In this document: positions 41,437 to 51,100 of the stretch, piece after piece
Layout: each line of letters starts with the position of its first letter
How positions within the stretch are numbered: the stretch's first letter is position 1
From: Phycisphaerales bacterium
Lineage (GTDB): Bacteria; Planctomycetota; Phycisphaerae; Phycisphaerales; UBA1924
Direction: 5' to 3'
Assembly (NCBI GenBank): GCA_022843045.1
Contig: JALHOJ010000009.1
Location: forward strand, 1 to 64,000
Length of the DNA: 64,000 nucleotides
Position numbers and translations under genes: made by a program
The notes under the pieces: generated by a model
Database searches by the model: none
What the model was told of the DNA's origin: nothing
The model's input: only the letters and a program-made list of their open reading frames with translations

Positions 41437-43245
41437 TCAGTGGGTGGTGTGCGGCTCAGGCTGGTGCGAGAGAGAACGCCATGCGGCCTCGACGGCGTCA
41501 AGCCAGCGAGAAGCGTGAGTCGTTCCATCGCAGAGAGGCGATGCGAGCAGGCGATCTCGCAGTGTGGCGTGGTAGTCGTAGAGCCGCTGGCGATCGTGGG
41601 CGAGATCCGCCGCGATGTGTGCGAAGGACTCGCGATCGGATGCGATGAGTTCGGGCGTGCCCAGGTGCGTGAGCAAGCTCGCGCCAACGCGAGAGACGTG
41701 CTCACGGCCCGCGAGCGTCACGACCGGCACGCCCATCAGCAGGGCTTCGCAGGTGGTCGTGGTGCCGACGTAGGGCCAGGTATCAAGCGCGATGTCGATG
41801 CGGTCATACGCACGAAGGTGGTGGTCGACGTTCGAAATCCGGGCGATGCACTCGATGCGGGCGGGATCGACGCCCATGGACGCCATGGTGTCCTTCACGA
41901 ATCGCGGCGCAACCGCGCCGCCCATCGCGTAGCCCTTCAGCAGCAGCGTGGAGCCTTCGACGCGGCTGAGGACGTCCGCCCAGATCGCGAGCGTTTCCTT
42001 GGTGATCTTGGAGGGGCTGTTGAAGGAGCCGAAGCGGATCGGACGGGTGGTGTCTGTGGATCTCGCGCGCGGGGCGGGCAACGGGCGGTCGTCAAGCTGC
42101 GGGTCATAACAGAGGAAGCAGCCCTCGATGCGCACGAGGCGCTCGCTGAACCAGCGATCGGCGTTGCCTGGCGGGTCGGTGATGGCATCGACGAAGCGAT
42201 GCGTCACGGTGCGCATGCCCAGCGTGCCTGGGTATCCGATCGCGGTTGCCTGCAGCGGCGCGGCGCGAAACGGACACATGTCCAGCCCGCTGCCCATCGT
42301 GTTGCCTCCAAGTTCAAAGAGGACATCGATGCGTTGATCCGCAATCGCCTTTGCGGCGGCATCGTGGGGCTTGCCTGAGATGTCGTGCCAGGAATCGGCG
42401 ATCGCGGCGAGGTGCTTGGAGACTTGGTCGGGGGCTTTGGTGGTGGAGAAGCAGTGCAGCGTCGCGCGGCTGCGGTCGGCGAAGCGCAAGATGGGTTTCA
42501 CGAAGTGGGCGCAGGAGTGGGTGCGCAGGTCGTGGGAGAGCAAGCCGATGCGGAGAGCACGAGATGCGCCAAGGTCAGTGATGCGGTGCAGGGGCGGCTT
42601 TGCGAGGATCGCGGGGCTCTCGATGAACTGGCCGAACTCGCGGGCTATGGCGAGCTTCTCTTCTGGCGAAACGCCTGTCGCGTAGTTCGTTTGCGCGACG
42701 AGGTTGCTGAGGATGTCCACGTCCCGCGGATGCGTCGCGTGCAATCGCGCGAGCATCGGCAGGGAACGGTCGCTCTGGCAGTGGTACCAGAGGATGCGGG
42801 CGTAGTTGGTGGAGATCAGCGGGTCGTGTGGGGACAGCGAGAGGGCCTTCTCGATCGGATCCAGGGCGAGTTCCATCTCCTCTCGCATCATGTGGCACAC
42901 GCCCAGCGAGTTCCACGTCATGCAGTCTTCGGGCGCGAGCTGCGTGGCCTTGCGGAGGGGATCGAGGGCCTCGTCCAGTTTGGTCTGCCGCATCAGGCAC
43001 TGACCAATCAGGGACCAGCTCGCGGCGTTGCCGGGTTGGAGGCGTGCGGAGATCTTTGCGAATGCAAGAGCCTGCTCGTCCTTTCCGATGAAGAAGAGGG
43101 TCTCCGCGAGCCAGTGATTGACCAGCCAGTCCTGAGGCGCGGACGCCAGTGCCCGTCGCAGCACGCCCTCGGCCTGCGCGTAGTCCTGCATCCGCAGCAG
43201 CGACTGGGCGCGGTCCATCAGGGCTTTGGGAGGCGGGCTGGGCAT
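41437..43245 (-). CDS. TPR/OGT-like glycosyltransferase, copy 3 (GT41 family)
   Basis: First gene of the operon, 602 aa. Four or five TPR units occupy residues about 1-190 (DWLVNHWLAETLFFIGKDEQA, AASWSLIGQCLMRQTKLDEA, MTWNSLGVCHMMREEMELA). Catalytic landmarks: IGLLSHDLRTHSCAHFVKP near 233, GYPGTLGMRTVTHRFVDA near 340, FGSFNSPSKITK near 410 with the UDP-contact Lys, and LDTWPYVGTTTTCEALLMGVP near 490. ATG at 43245, only 30 bases from the divergent zinc-ribbon gene, so the promoter of the whole set must lie in or across that short gap. The Ser-His pair (THSC) aligns with the catalytic-domain start of GT41; activity is inferred, not proven. Confidence 0.88.
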   Translation of the reverse strand: MPSPPPKALMDRAQSLLRMQDYAQAEGVLRRALASAPQDWLVNHWLAETLFFIGKDEQALAFAKISARLQPGNAASWSLIGQCLMRQTKLDEALDPLRKATQLAPEDCMTWNSLGVCHMMREEMELALDPIEKALSLSPHDPLISTNYARILWYHCQSDRSLPMLARLHATHPRDVDILSNLVAQTNYATGVSPEEKLAIAREFGQFIESPAILAKPPLHRITDLGASRALRIGLLSHDLRTHSCAHFVKPILRFADRSRATLHCFSTTKAPDQVSKHLAAIADSWHDISGKPHDAAAKAIADQRIDVLFELGGNTMGSGLDMCPFRAAPLQATAIGYPGTLGMRTVTHRFVDAITDPPGNADRWFSERLVRIEGCFLCYDPQLDDRPLPAPRARSTDTTRPIRFGSFNSPSKITKETLAIWADVLSRVEGSTLLLKGYAMGGAVAPRFVKDTMASMGVDPARIECIARISNVDHHLRAYDRIDIALDTWPYVGTTTTCEALLMGVPVVTLAGREHVSRVGASLLTHLGTPELIASDRESFAHIAADLAHDRQRLYDYHATLRDRLLASPLCDGTTHASRWLDAVEAAWRSLSHQPEPHTTH

Positions 43246-43275
43246 AGGGGCACGAGTTTATCCGTATCATGATGG

Positions 43276-43539
43276 ATGCCCCCGCCACCCCCACGCAAGC
43301 GCGCCATCACCGAGCACGACCGCGACGCGCCCCGCCTCGAAGACCTCGAGGACTTCTCTGACGCCACGCGGCGCTGCCCGGAGTGCGGCACGGACGTGTA
43401 CGACGAGGCGGAGGTCTGCTACAAGTGCGGCCACGCGTTCGGCGATTCGAAGGAAGCACAGACCAAGCCCTGGGTCGTGTGGGTGATCCTCGTCGTCGTG
43501 ACAGCGATATTGGTGCCGTTTGTCCTGCGGATCATCTGA
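43276..43539 (+). CDS. Small zinc-ribbon membrane protein
   Basis: An 87-residue protein with a basic, Pro-rich start, a zinc ribbon (RRCPECGTDVYDEAEVCYKCG, two CxxC pairs about 15 residues apart, residues about 33-52), and one C-terminal transmembrane helix (WVVWVILVVVTAILVPFVL). The ribbon should face the cytoplasm. Function unknown. It diverges from the OGT-like operon with a 30-base gap, so the two probably share or overlap control elements, and converges with fabI. Confidence 0.8.
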   Translation: MPPPPPRKRAITEHDRDAPRLEDLEDFSDATRRCPECGTDVYDEAEVCYKCGHAFGDSKEAQTKPWVVWVILVVVTAILVPFVLRII

Positions 43540-43574
43540 CGCGGTAGTTTCGACGTGCGGACGCACGAGCCGCG
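43540..43574. terminator. Hairpin between convergent genes, possible bidirectional terminator
   Basis: CGCGG (43540-43544) pairs with CCGCG (43570-43574), and inside it CGTGCG (43554-43559) pairs with CGCACG (43562-43567). It fills the gap between the convergent zinc-ribbon gene and fabI. There is no T-run on either side, so it is at best a weak terminator. Confidence 0.3.
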
Positions 43575-43575
43575 T

Positions 43576-44358
43576 TCATGCTCCGATGATGTTGATCCCG
43601 CAATCGACGTAAATCGTCTCGCCCGTGATGCCCTTGGACAAGTCGCTCACGAGGAAGAGGGCGGTGTCGCCCACGTCCGCGCCCTCGACGTTCCGCCGGA
43701 GCGGAGCACGCCTTTCGACTTCGTCGGGCATCGAGCCCGTCCCACCCACCGCGCTGCTGGCGAGCGTTCGCAGGTAGCCGCCCGAGATGATGTTGACGCG
43801 GATCTTGTCCTTGCCCATTTCGCTGGCGAGGTATCGCGCGGTGCACTCAAGGCTGGCCTTCGCCACGCCCATCACGTTGTATCCAGGCACGACCTTCTCC
43901 GCGCCGTAGTAGCTCATCGCGAGGATACTGCCGCCCGTCTTGGCCATCCGGGGCTGGGCTGCTCTGGCAAACGCGAGCAGCGTGTACGCCGAGATATCGA
44001 TCGCGGAGAGATACTGGGCTCGAGGCGTGGTGATGAACTTGCCTTCCTGCAGCAATTCACGCTCCGCGAACGCGATGGAGTGAATCACGAAGTCCAGGCG
44101 ATCCGAGAACTCGCCGTACTCGTTGAACACCCGCTCGATGTCCTCGTCCTTGCCCGCGTCCAGCGGCCGCAGCCACGGATCGGTGACGCCAAGGGCCGCG
44201 ATCGACCGGCTGGTGCGATGCTGATTCCGCTCGCCCGGCAGGTGCGTGAACGCGCACTTGGCCCCATGCTTGAGGAGGCTCTCGGCGATGTGCCACGCGT
44301 ACGAACGCTCATTGGCGATGCCCACGACCAGACCGGACTTTCCAGCAAGCAGACTCAT
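43576..44358 (-). CDS. fabI: Enoyl-[acyl-carrier-protein] reductase (NADH)
   Basis: Catalyses the last reduction of fatty-acid elongation. The 260 residues match FabI length. Landmarks are the NAD-binding start LAGKSGLVVGIANERSYAWHIA, LDAGKDEDIERVF near 67, DFVIHSIAFAE near 90, and the active-site Tyr-x6-Lys in MSYYGAEKVVPGYNVMGVAKASLE (Tyr about 158, Lys about 165), followed by VRTLASSAV-like YLRTLASSAV. The ATG at 44358 follows AGGAG by 8 bases; an in-frame TTG 21 bases upstream is rejected. It is the target class of triclosan and isoniazid-like inhibitors. A palindromic repeat separates it from the symporter gene upstream. Confidence 0.95.
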   Translation of the reverse strand: MSLLAGKSGLVVGIANERSYAWHIAESLLKHGAKCAFTHLPGERNQHRTSRSIAALGVTDPWLRPLDAGKDEDIERVFNEYGEFSDRLDFVIHSIAFAERELLQEGKFITTPRAQYLSAIDISAYTLLAFARAAQPRMAKTGGSILAMSYYGAEKVVPGYNVMGVAKASLECTARYLASEMGKDKIRVNIISGGYLRTLASSAVGGTGSMPDEVERRAPLRRNVEGADVGDTALFLVSDLSKGITGETIYVDCGINIIGA

Positions 44359-44403
44359 GCAAGGCTCCTGAAGTGACAATCGCTAGTCTAGGGAACACAC
44401 AGG

Positions 44404-44525
44404 CAGATCGCGGAGGGGCGGAGGAAAAACGGAGCAACGCGGAGGGGTTGCAAAGTGGTGTGGCTTCAACACGTCCTTGGTCTTCTCTGCGCTTCTCCCA
44501 AATTCCTCCGCCCCTTCGCAATCTG
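44404..44525. repeat. Long imperfect palindromic repeat of the CGGAGG type
   Basis: Arms 44404-44444 and 44485-44525 (41 bases each) are inverted copies with about 80 percent match around a 40-base spacer. The arms are built from G/A-rich units (CGCGGAGG, GCGGAGGAA). It starts just 6 bases past the symporter stop. Like the element at 1462-1526 it is an intergenic palindrome of short purine-rich units beside a 3' end, so both may belong to one class. Reading frames through it are not genes. Confidence 0.8.
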
Positions 44526-44531
44526 CTTTGC

Positions 44532-45929
44532 TCAAGCCGCTTCCTTCTGCAACTGGCCCTCGCTCTTGGCCACGATCACCGCCGCGGTCGCGTCGCCCGC
44601 AACATTCACCACCGTGCGGCACATATCGAGGATGCGATCAACCGCGAGGATGATCGCCATGCCTTCGACAGGCACCTTCACGGCTTCAAGGATGAACACC
44701 ATGAGCACCAGGCTCGCGCCGGGCAGGCCAGGCGAGCCGATCGCGACGAGGATCGCCATGAATGCAACGGTGATCTGGTCGGTCAGGCTGAGATCAACAC
44801 CAAACATCTGCGCCAGAAACGTCACGCACATCACCTGGTACAACGCCGTGCCGTCCATGTTGATGGTGGTGCCCAGGGGCAGCACAAACCCGGTCACTTG
44901 ATCGGAAACACCCAGTCGCCTCGTGCACTCCATCGTGACGGGCAAGGTCGCCGCGGACGATGAACTGCTGAACGCAAGCAGTTTGGCCGGTGCCATCGCC
45001 CGAAAGAAAGTGCCGGGCTTCATCGCGCCGCCCGTCATGGCGTACATCAGGCCCGGATACTGCACGAAGAGGATGATGGCCAACCCCGTGACCGTGGTCG
45101 CGACAAACACCGAGAGCGCGGCGACCACGCTCCAGCCCAACTGAGCGACCATCCCAGCCGTCAAGCAGAACACCGCGATGGGCGCAAACTTCATGATGAC
45201 GCCGACGACTTTCAGGCATGCCTGCGCGAGAATGTCGAACAGTTCGTGCCCTTTCCGGCGCTGTTCATCGGTCAGAAGCGTCAGGCCGATGCCCAGCAGG
45301 ATCGCCATGGTCACGACCTGTAGCATGTTCCCTGTGGACAGCGCGTTGAACGGATTGGCCGCGAACGCGTCGAGCACCTGCGACCAGATCGTGTTCTCGC
45401 TCGCGAACTTTTCGGCGGTCTGCACGCGAGCCGCGGCTCCGCTCGCCTGCTGGGCCAAGAGTTGCTCACGCGTCTCCGCCGAGACGTAGGTGCCGGGTTT
45501 GACGACGTTCGTGAGCACCACGGCGATCGCCACCGCTCCGATCGCGGTCAGCGCAAACACGCCCACGGTCTTCGCACCCAGACGTCCGAGTTTGCGAAAG
45601 TCTCCGACGCCCGCGACGGCGGCCACCAGCGAAAACAAGACGACTGGCACCGCAATCAGCCTCAAAAGCCTCACAAATAAGTCGCCCACGAACTTGTTGA
45701 GTTCCACCACGAACTTCGCGACGCTTGCCGCGAGTCCTGCGCTCGCATTGGCTTCCACCGACTTGCCGGAGAGCCACGAGCCTGCGTCGCTGACACCCAC
45801 ACCGGACCAACTCCACCAAGCGTTGAGAGCCGCACCCGTCGCCACCCCCAGCACGAGCGCGAGCAGAATCCACCAATGGGCCGCAATCCGGCGAGTTTGC
45901 TCCATCGCAGAGTCTACGACGCCCGCCAT
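44532..45929 (-). CDS. Dicarboxylate/amino acid:cation symporter (DAACS family)
   Basis: Inner-membrane carrier for C4-dicarboxylates or acidic amino acids driven by Na+ or H+. The 465 residues hold eight helices plus two re-entrant loops. The serine-rich hairpin AFSSSSSAATLPVTME near residue 305 and GTTINMDGTALYQVMCVTFLAQ near 340 are the substrate-binding signatures, and LIAVPVVLFSLV near 100 is typical. A segment of about 20 residues (SAETREQLLAQQASGAAARVQ near 150) forms an extracellular loop. The ATG at 45929 has AGGAGAGG about 10 bases upstream; an ATG at 45905 is the alternative. Diverges from icd. Confidence 0.92.
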   Translation of the reverse strand: MAGVVDSAMEQTRRIAAHWWILLALVLGVATGAALNAWWSWSGVGVSDAGSWLSGKSVEANASAGLAASVAKFVVELNKFVGDLFVRLLRLIAVPVVLFSLVAAVAGVGDFRKLGRLGAKTVGVFALTAIGAVAIAVVLTNVVKPGTYVSAETREQLLAQQASGAAARVQTAEKFASENTIWSQVLDAFAANPFNALSTGNMLQVVTMAILLGIGLTLLTDEQRRKGHELFDILAQACLKVVGVIMKFAPIAVFCLTAGMVAQLGWSVVAALSVFVATTVTGLAIILFVQYPGLMYAMTGGAMKPGTFFRAMAPAKLLAFSSSSSAATLPVTMECTRRLGVSDQVTGFVLPLGTTINMDGTALYQVMCVTFLAQMFGVDLSLTDQITVAFMAILVAIGSPGLPGASLVLMVFILEAVKVPVEGMAIILAVDRILDMCRTVVNVAGDATAAVIVAKSEGQLQKEAA

Positions 45930-46044
45930 TCTCAATCCCCTCTCCTACCATCCGCCCCCGCGGCCCAAGGGAGGCAGCGGTTCGCACATCGCCTGGGTTT
46001 CGGTTGGCCAAGGGAGCCCGCCGGGCCGGGGCTTGGAGTCGGTC

Positions 46045-47532
46045 ATGCCCACGCATCTTGTCGCGCTCGCGCCCGGAGACGGGATTGGTCCAGAGATCAT
46101 GTCGGCCACGCTGGACCTGTTCAAGGCCGCAGGCGTGATGAATCATCTGGACTTTGTGCCCGTCGAGATGGGCAAGGCGTGCTTTGACCGCGGCGAAACC
46201 AAGGGCATGAGCGAAGCGGCGATCCGCGCCGTCGAGGATTACGGCATCCTCTTCAAGGGCCCGATGGAAACGCCCAAGGGCGGCGGCGGCAAGAGCATCA
46301 ATGTCACTGCGCGGAAACTCTGGAACGCGTACGCGAATCTGCGCGTGTTCAAGACCTTGCCGGGGGTAGAAACGGTCTACTCCCGCGCGGGCGTGCCGAT
46401 CGACATGGTCGTCGTGCGTGAGAACATCGAAGACACGTACGGCGGCGTCGAGCATCGCCTGACCAACGACATGATCCAGTGCAAGCGCCTGATCAGCGCG
46501 CCGGGCTGCGACGAGGTGCACCGCTTCGCGTTCCAGACCGCACGCAAGTTGGGCATCAAGAAGGTGCACTGCGGCCACAAGGCCAACATCATGAAGATGA
46601 CCGACGGCCTGTTCCTCGAGCGATTCAAGCGAGCCGCGCAGGACTTCCCGGAGATCGAAGCCGGCGACGTGATCGTCGATGCTCTCTGCATGAATCTGGT
46701 TGTGAAGCCCCAGCAGTATCAGATGATCGTCCTGCCGAACCTGCAGGGCGACATCGTGAGCGACCTCTGCGCCGGCCTCGTCGGCGGCTTGGGCTTCGCC
46801 CCCAGCGCCAACATCGGCAACCACATCAGCATCTTCGAAGCCGTGCACGGCACCGCCCCCGACATCGCCGGCAAGGGCATCGCCAACCCCACCAGCCTCA
46901 TCCTCTCGGGCCTCATGATGCTGCGGCATCTCTGCCTGGCCCGCGAAGCCGCGCTCATCGAGAACGCGCTGCTCACAACGCTCGAAAGCGGTGTGCACAC
47001 AGGCGACTTTGGCGACAAGTCACGCCCCACGCCCAGCGTCGGCACGCAGAAATTCGTCGACGCCATCAAGGACAACCTGGGCAAGGCGCCAAAGGCCAAC
47101 GCCGCGCCCGTGCCCGAAGCCGCCGAGGCCTGCTTCACACGCCCGCCCCGCCCGCAGCAAATGCAGGTGATCCGCACGTTCACGAACGTGGTGAGCCACG
47201 TCAGCGGGTGCGACATCTACCTCGACACGCCCCTGAGCCCCGTCGCCGTTGCCGACGAGATGAGCCGGGCCTGCGCGGACACGCCGTTCGAACTCAAGCT
47301 CATCTCCAACCGCGGCACCCAGGTGTGGCCGACGGGCAGCGTGTACACGGAGTGCGTGGACTATTACCGCGTGCGATTCGAGCTCCGCAAGGACGTTCCG
47401 CTGGGCACCATCGGGCAGAGTCGCGCTGTGGCACTGATGGATAAGGTCGCCGAGAAGTTCACGGTTTGCAGCTTCGAACTGTTGCGACAGTTCGATGGCG
47501 TGCGAGGCTACAGCATGGCCCAAGGCCAGTAA
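46045..47532 (+). CDS. icd: NADP-dependent isocitrate dehydrogenase (Thermus-type, long form)
   Basis: Oxidatively decarboxylates isocitrate to 2-oxoglutarate in the TCA cycle. The 495 residues match the long form known from Thermus and Rickettsia rather than the 416-aa E. coli enzyme. Landmarks are LAPGDGIGPEIM at the start, substrate-binding Ser in GGKSINVTARKLWNAYANLR near 85, VVRENIEDTYGGVEHR near 125, KANIMKMTDGLF near 180, NLQGDIVSDLCAGLVGGLGFAPSANIG near 232, and EAVHGTAPDIAGKGIANP near 270. The extra C-terminal domain (about 355-495) is the feature of this type. GGAG lies 8 bases before the ATG. Cofactor preference is inferred from the subfamily. Confidence 0.93.
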   Translation: MPTHLVALAPGDGIGPEIMSATLDLFKAAGVMNHLDFVPVEMGKACFDRGETKGMSEAAIRAVEDYGILFKGPMETPKGGGGKSINVTARKLWNAYANLRVFKTLPGVETVYSRAGVPIDMVVVRENIEDTYGGVEHRLTNDMIQCKRLISAPGCDEVHRFAFQTARKLGIKKVHCGHKANIMKMTDGLFLERFKRAAQDFPEIEAGDVIVDALCMNLVVKPQQYQMIVLPNLQGDIVSDLCAGLVGGLGFAPSANIGNHISIFEAVHGTAPDIAGKGIANPTSLILSGLMMLRHLCLAREAALIENALLTTLESGVHTGDFGDKSRPTPSVGTQKFVDAIKDNLGKAPKANAAPVPEAAEACFTRPPRPQQMQVIRTFTNVVSHVSGCDIYLDTPLSPVAVADEMSRACADTPFELKLISNRGTQVWPTGSVYTECVDYYRVRFELRKDVPLGTIGQSRAVALMDKVAEKFTVCSFELLRQFDGVRGYSMAQGQ

Positions 47533-48022
47533 TGATCCACCATCGCCGGAGTACTGAGGATCGTTTCCTGCGATCACCTTCGGCGTCGGTGAAGCAACAG
47601 TCCCTCACAGTCCCGCATGAAACGTCCCCTCGTGCAGCGCACGCTATCGATGGGGACGGTGCTGCGTGGCAGATGATTGGTTGTGTGCGGCCAGAGATGA
47701 ACGCGATGTGCTCGTTGTGCCACTCGGAGCTTCCCGAAGGCGATTCTCAGTCCGCCCGCAGGCGATACTGCGAGTCGGCCCAGTGATGCCGCGAGTAGCC
47801 CCGAACACAGGCTGCGGCTGTTTCATGGTGCGGATGAACTTCTGGTCGTTTGTGATCGCAGAATCGATCAAGTGACCGTCGCCCTGCGTGTTGTTCCGCT
47901 TGGTCGGGTACGGATTGACTCGAAGCTCAGTTGTTGAGAATCAAAACACTCGCGGGACGAGGGTGTGGCTGGTGTCTCGGAGGTGTCGGGCATCGTCACG
48001 CATCAGACATGGTGGACGCGCC
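47533..48022. other. Intergenic region of about 490 bases without a convincing gene
   Basis: Between icd and the secA terminator. Short frames exist on both strands (for example 47699-47786, reading MNAMCSLCHSELPEGD, which resembles one half of a zinc ribbon, and 47644-47871 on the minus strand), but none has a start signal, length or composition that persuades. Base composition is slightly lower in G+C than its neighbours. It may be a decayed gene or regulatory DNA; I see no tRNA or repeat. Confidence 0.5.
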
Positions 48023-48052
48023 AAAAGAAAGCCGCCCGCGCTAGGCGGGCGG
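48023..48052 (-). terminator. Rho-independent terminator of secA
   Basis: Read on the minus strand: an 8-bp perfect stem (48045-48052 with 48032-48039, loop GCTAG type) followed by TTTCTTTT (complement of 48023-48030). It lies 73 bases past the secA stop. Confidence 0.75.
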
Positions 48053-48125
48053 AGTGAGATCATTTCAAAGTGGTTGACTGTCTTGGTGGTTCAGCGCTCT
48101 CCAACGGGCGGGCTCGGTAGGCGCT

Positions 48126-51100
48126 CTATGCCAAACCTGGGCCGGTGATCCCGCCTCCCATGCCCGGGCCGGTGATCATGCCGCCGCTGGGCGGCGCTCC
48201 GATCGGTGCTCGCGGCGCGGGCGGCGGTGTCATCGGTCGCGGCTGGATCGGGCGGATCGGCATGCCGCCGGCGCCAATGCCGCCACCGCTCGTGGGCGCG
48301 CCAGGCGGGCCGATGCGGGCGCGGAAGACCAGTTCGGTGACGCGAAGCCGCGCCGACTCCAGCATCGAGAGGAACATCTGGCTGCCCTCACGCTTGTACT
48401 CGATGCGAGGATCGTTCTGGCTGAAGGCGCGGAAGTTGATGGTGTCGCGCAGTTGGTCCATCGCGTACAGATGGTCCTTCCACAGGTTGTCGAGCACATC
48501 GAGCAGGATCGTGCGTTCAAAGTGCAGCAGCTCCCAGCGGCGGGAGCTCTCGATCCGCCCGCGGATCGCGTTGGCCCGATCGTCGCCCTTAAGGTGCTTC
48601 AGCGACTCGGGCAGGGAAATATCGGGGCCGTAGTGCTTCTTGAAGACCTTCTCGAGATCCTCATCGGTGGTGGTCGCGAGGGCCTCTGCGATCTCCTGCT
48701 CCATCTTCTTGCCTTCAATGGCCTTCTTGCTGACTTCGAGCAGTTGCTGCGTTGCAGTCTGGATCGTCGCGGTCTTGAAGAGGTCGGGCGTCCAGCCCAT
48801 GTTGAAGCGGCCATTGGCCCAATTGAGGAAGCTCTTGGCGGCGTCCTGCGGTCCCACCTGCGGCGAGCGAGCCAGCGCCTGGAACATGCCCACGCCGTAC
48901 TCCACCGGATACTCGCACTCGCGCCGGTGATACCACTGCTCGACGCGCTGCATGAGCATCTGAGTGACCGGGTGCGGACCGTTCTTGGAGCGTTCCTCCT
49001 TCGCGACGCGCACGAATTCTTCGACGGGAATATCGAAGCCGAGTTTCTCCTTGACCCAGCCAGCCAACTCGCGCTCCCCGTAGTTCTTCTGCGTGAACTC
49101 GGAAAGGCCCGACAGGTCTGCGTGCTCGACGCGAGCCTCGGCGGCGGCGACGAGCTGCTCCTGCACGTACCGGCGTTCGTCGTCGGTGGCGTGGTTGAGG
49201 CGGGCGGGATCAAGATCGACGCCAAACTTGCTCTTGGCCCACTTGACCAGGCCCGTGGGATCAAAGTCGACGCTCACTTCGCTGCCCGCGACGGGCATGT
49301 ACTCGCCCAGCGTGAGGTTCACAGTCTGGCGCGACTCGTACGCGGCTTCGTCTCGGATCAGACGCTCGAGTTCTTCGGGGCCGCGACCCTTGAGGCGGTC
49401 GGCGGAGATCGAACAGTCCATGACGCCCTTGGCATACTCCGCGGCGCACTCCGCGGGATATCCGTCGTCGAGGTACTTCTCGACGGCGTCATTGACCGTC
49501 TCGCGGATGAAGTCGAACATGAGGCCCTTGACGTCGCGGCCTTCGAGGGCGCGCTGGCGCACGCCGTAGAAGTTCTGACGCTGATGCTCCATCACTTCGT
49601 CGTATTCGAGCACGTTCTTGCGGACCTGGAAGAAGTAGTCCTCGACCTTCCGCTGAGCTGCGGCGAGGCGGCTGGTCAGCCACGGGTGGCTGATGGCGTC
49701 GCCTTCCTTCATGCCCAGGCGCGAGAGGACCTTCATCTGGGTTTCGCCGCCGAAACGCTGCATGAGATCGTCCTCGAGCGAGACGTAGAAGCGGCTTGAA
49801 CCCTTGTCACCCTGACGGCCCGAGCGCCCGCGCAACTGGTTGTCGATGCGCCGGCTTTCGTGCCGCTCCGTACCCAGCACGTGCAGGCCGCCCATGTCCT
49901 CGATGCTGCTGAACCAGCGGATGCGGTGCAGCAGGAAGCGGCCGTTGGCATCGAGTTCGTCCATCAGTTCATCGCGCGACGCGCCCGATGCCTGCTTGGG
50001 CGTCAGCCAGGTGTACTTGCCCGCCCAGTGGCGGAGCAGTTCGAGCTCCAGCTGCGCGAAGTCCTTGGACTGCGCATCCTTCTTGTCCATGCCCAGTTCG
50101 CGAGCCGCAATCTTGCGGAAGATGCCCTCGCGCAGCTGTTCATCGCTGCTCTCGACCGTTACCGTCGCCGGCGCAAGGTTGCGGCGCAGCCAGTGGTCAA
50201 GCAACTGCTCGCGCGTGAACTGGGCGAGCTTGATGTCCGTGCCGCGTCCTGCCATGTTGGTGGCGATCATCACGGCGCCGAGCTGCCCGGCGTTCTCGAC
50301 GATGTTGGCCTCGCGGTCGTGCTGCTTGGCGTTGAGCACTTCGTGCGGCACGTTGTGCTTCTGCGTGAGCAGCTTGGACAGGCTTTCGGACTTTTCGACG
50401 CTTGTGGTGCCCACGAGCACGGGCCGGCCCATGTCGTTGAAGTACTTGATCTCGTCGGTGATGGCGTTCCACTTGTCCTTGGCAGACATGAACACGATGT
50501 CGTCGTGGTCCTTGCGGCGGACCTGTTTGTTGGTGGGGATTGCAACCACGTCGAGCTTGTAGATGTCGTGGAATTCCTGCGCTTCGGTATCGGCGGTCCC
50601 CGTCATGCCCGCAAGCCGCTTGTACATCTTGAAGAAGTTCTGGATCGTGATGGTCGCAACCGTCTGCGTCTCCGCCTTGATCGGCACGCGTTCCTTGCAC
50701 TCGATGGCCTGGTGCAGACCGTCGCTCCACTGGCGCCCGATCATCGCGCGGCCGGTGTTCTGGTCCACGATGATCACGTTGGGCGTGGGGCGGCCCGTGA
50801 ACTGATCGGGCACATCGCGCACGATGTAGTCCTTGTCAAGTTCGTAGACCGTGTGAGCGCGGACCGACTGCTCCAGCAGGTGGGGCAGGTCCATGTTCTC
50901 CTCGATGTAGAACGAGCCAAGCTGCGCCACGCGCTGTGCTTCCGACACGCCCTCGTGCGTGAGGTGTGCGGTCTTGCGCTCCATCTTCACCTCATAGAAC
51001 TGCGGGAAGGCGTCACGCTCCGCCTTCAGCTTGGGCAAGCTGATCTTCAGCTCGCTCACCTGCTTCTGCATCTCGGAGGCGTTGACTTTCTCGCGGGCGG

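Noticed and set aside
47533-48022. tRNA, CRISPR or small ORFs in the icd-secA gap
   Set aside because: No GTTCRA-type T-loop, no spaced direct repeats, and short frames without start signals. Left as unexplained intergenic DNA.
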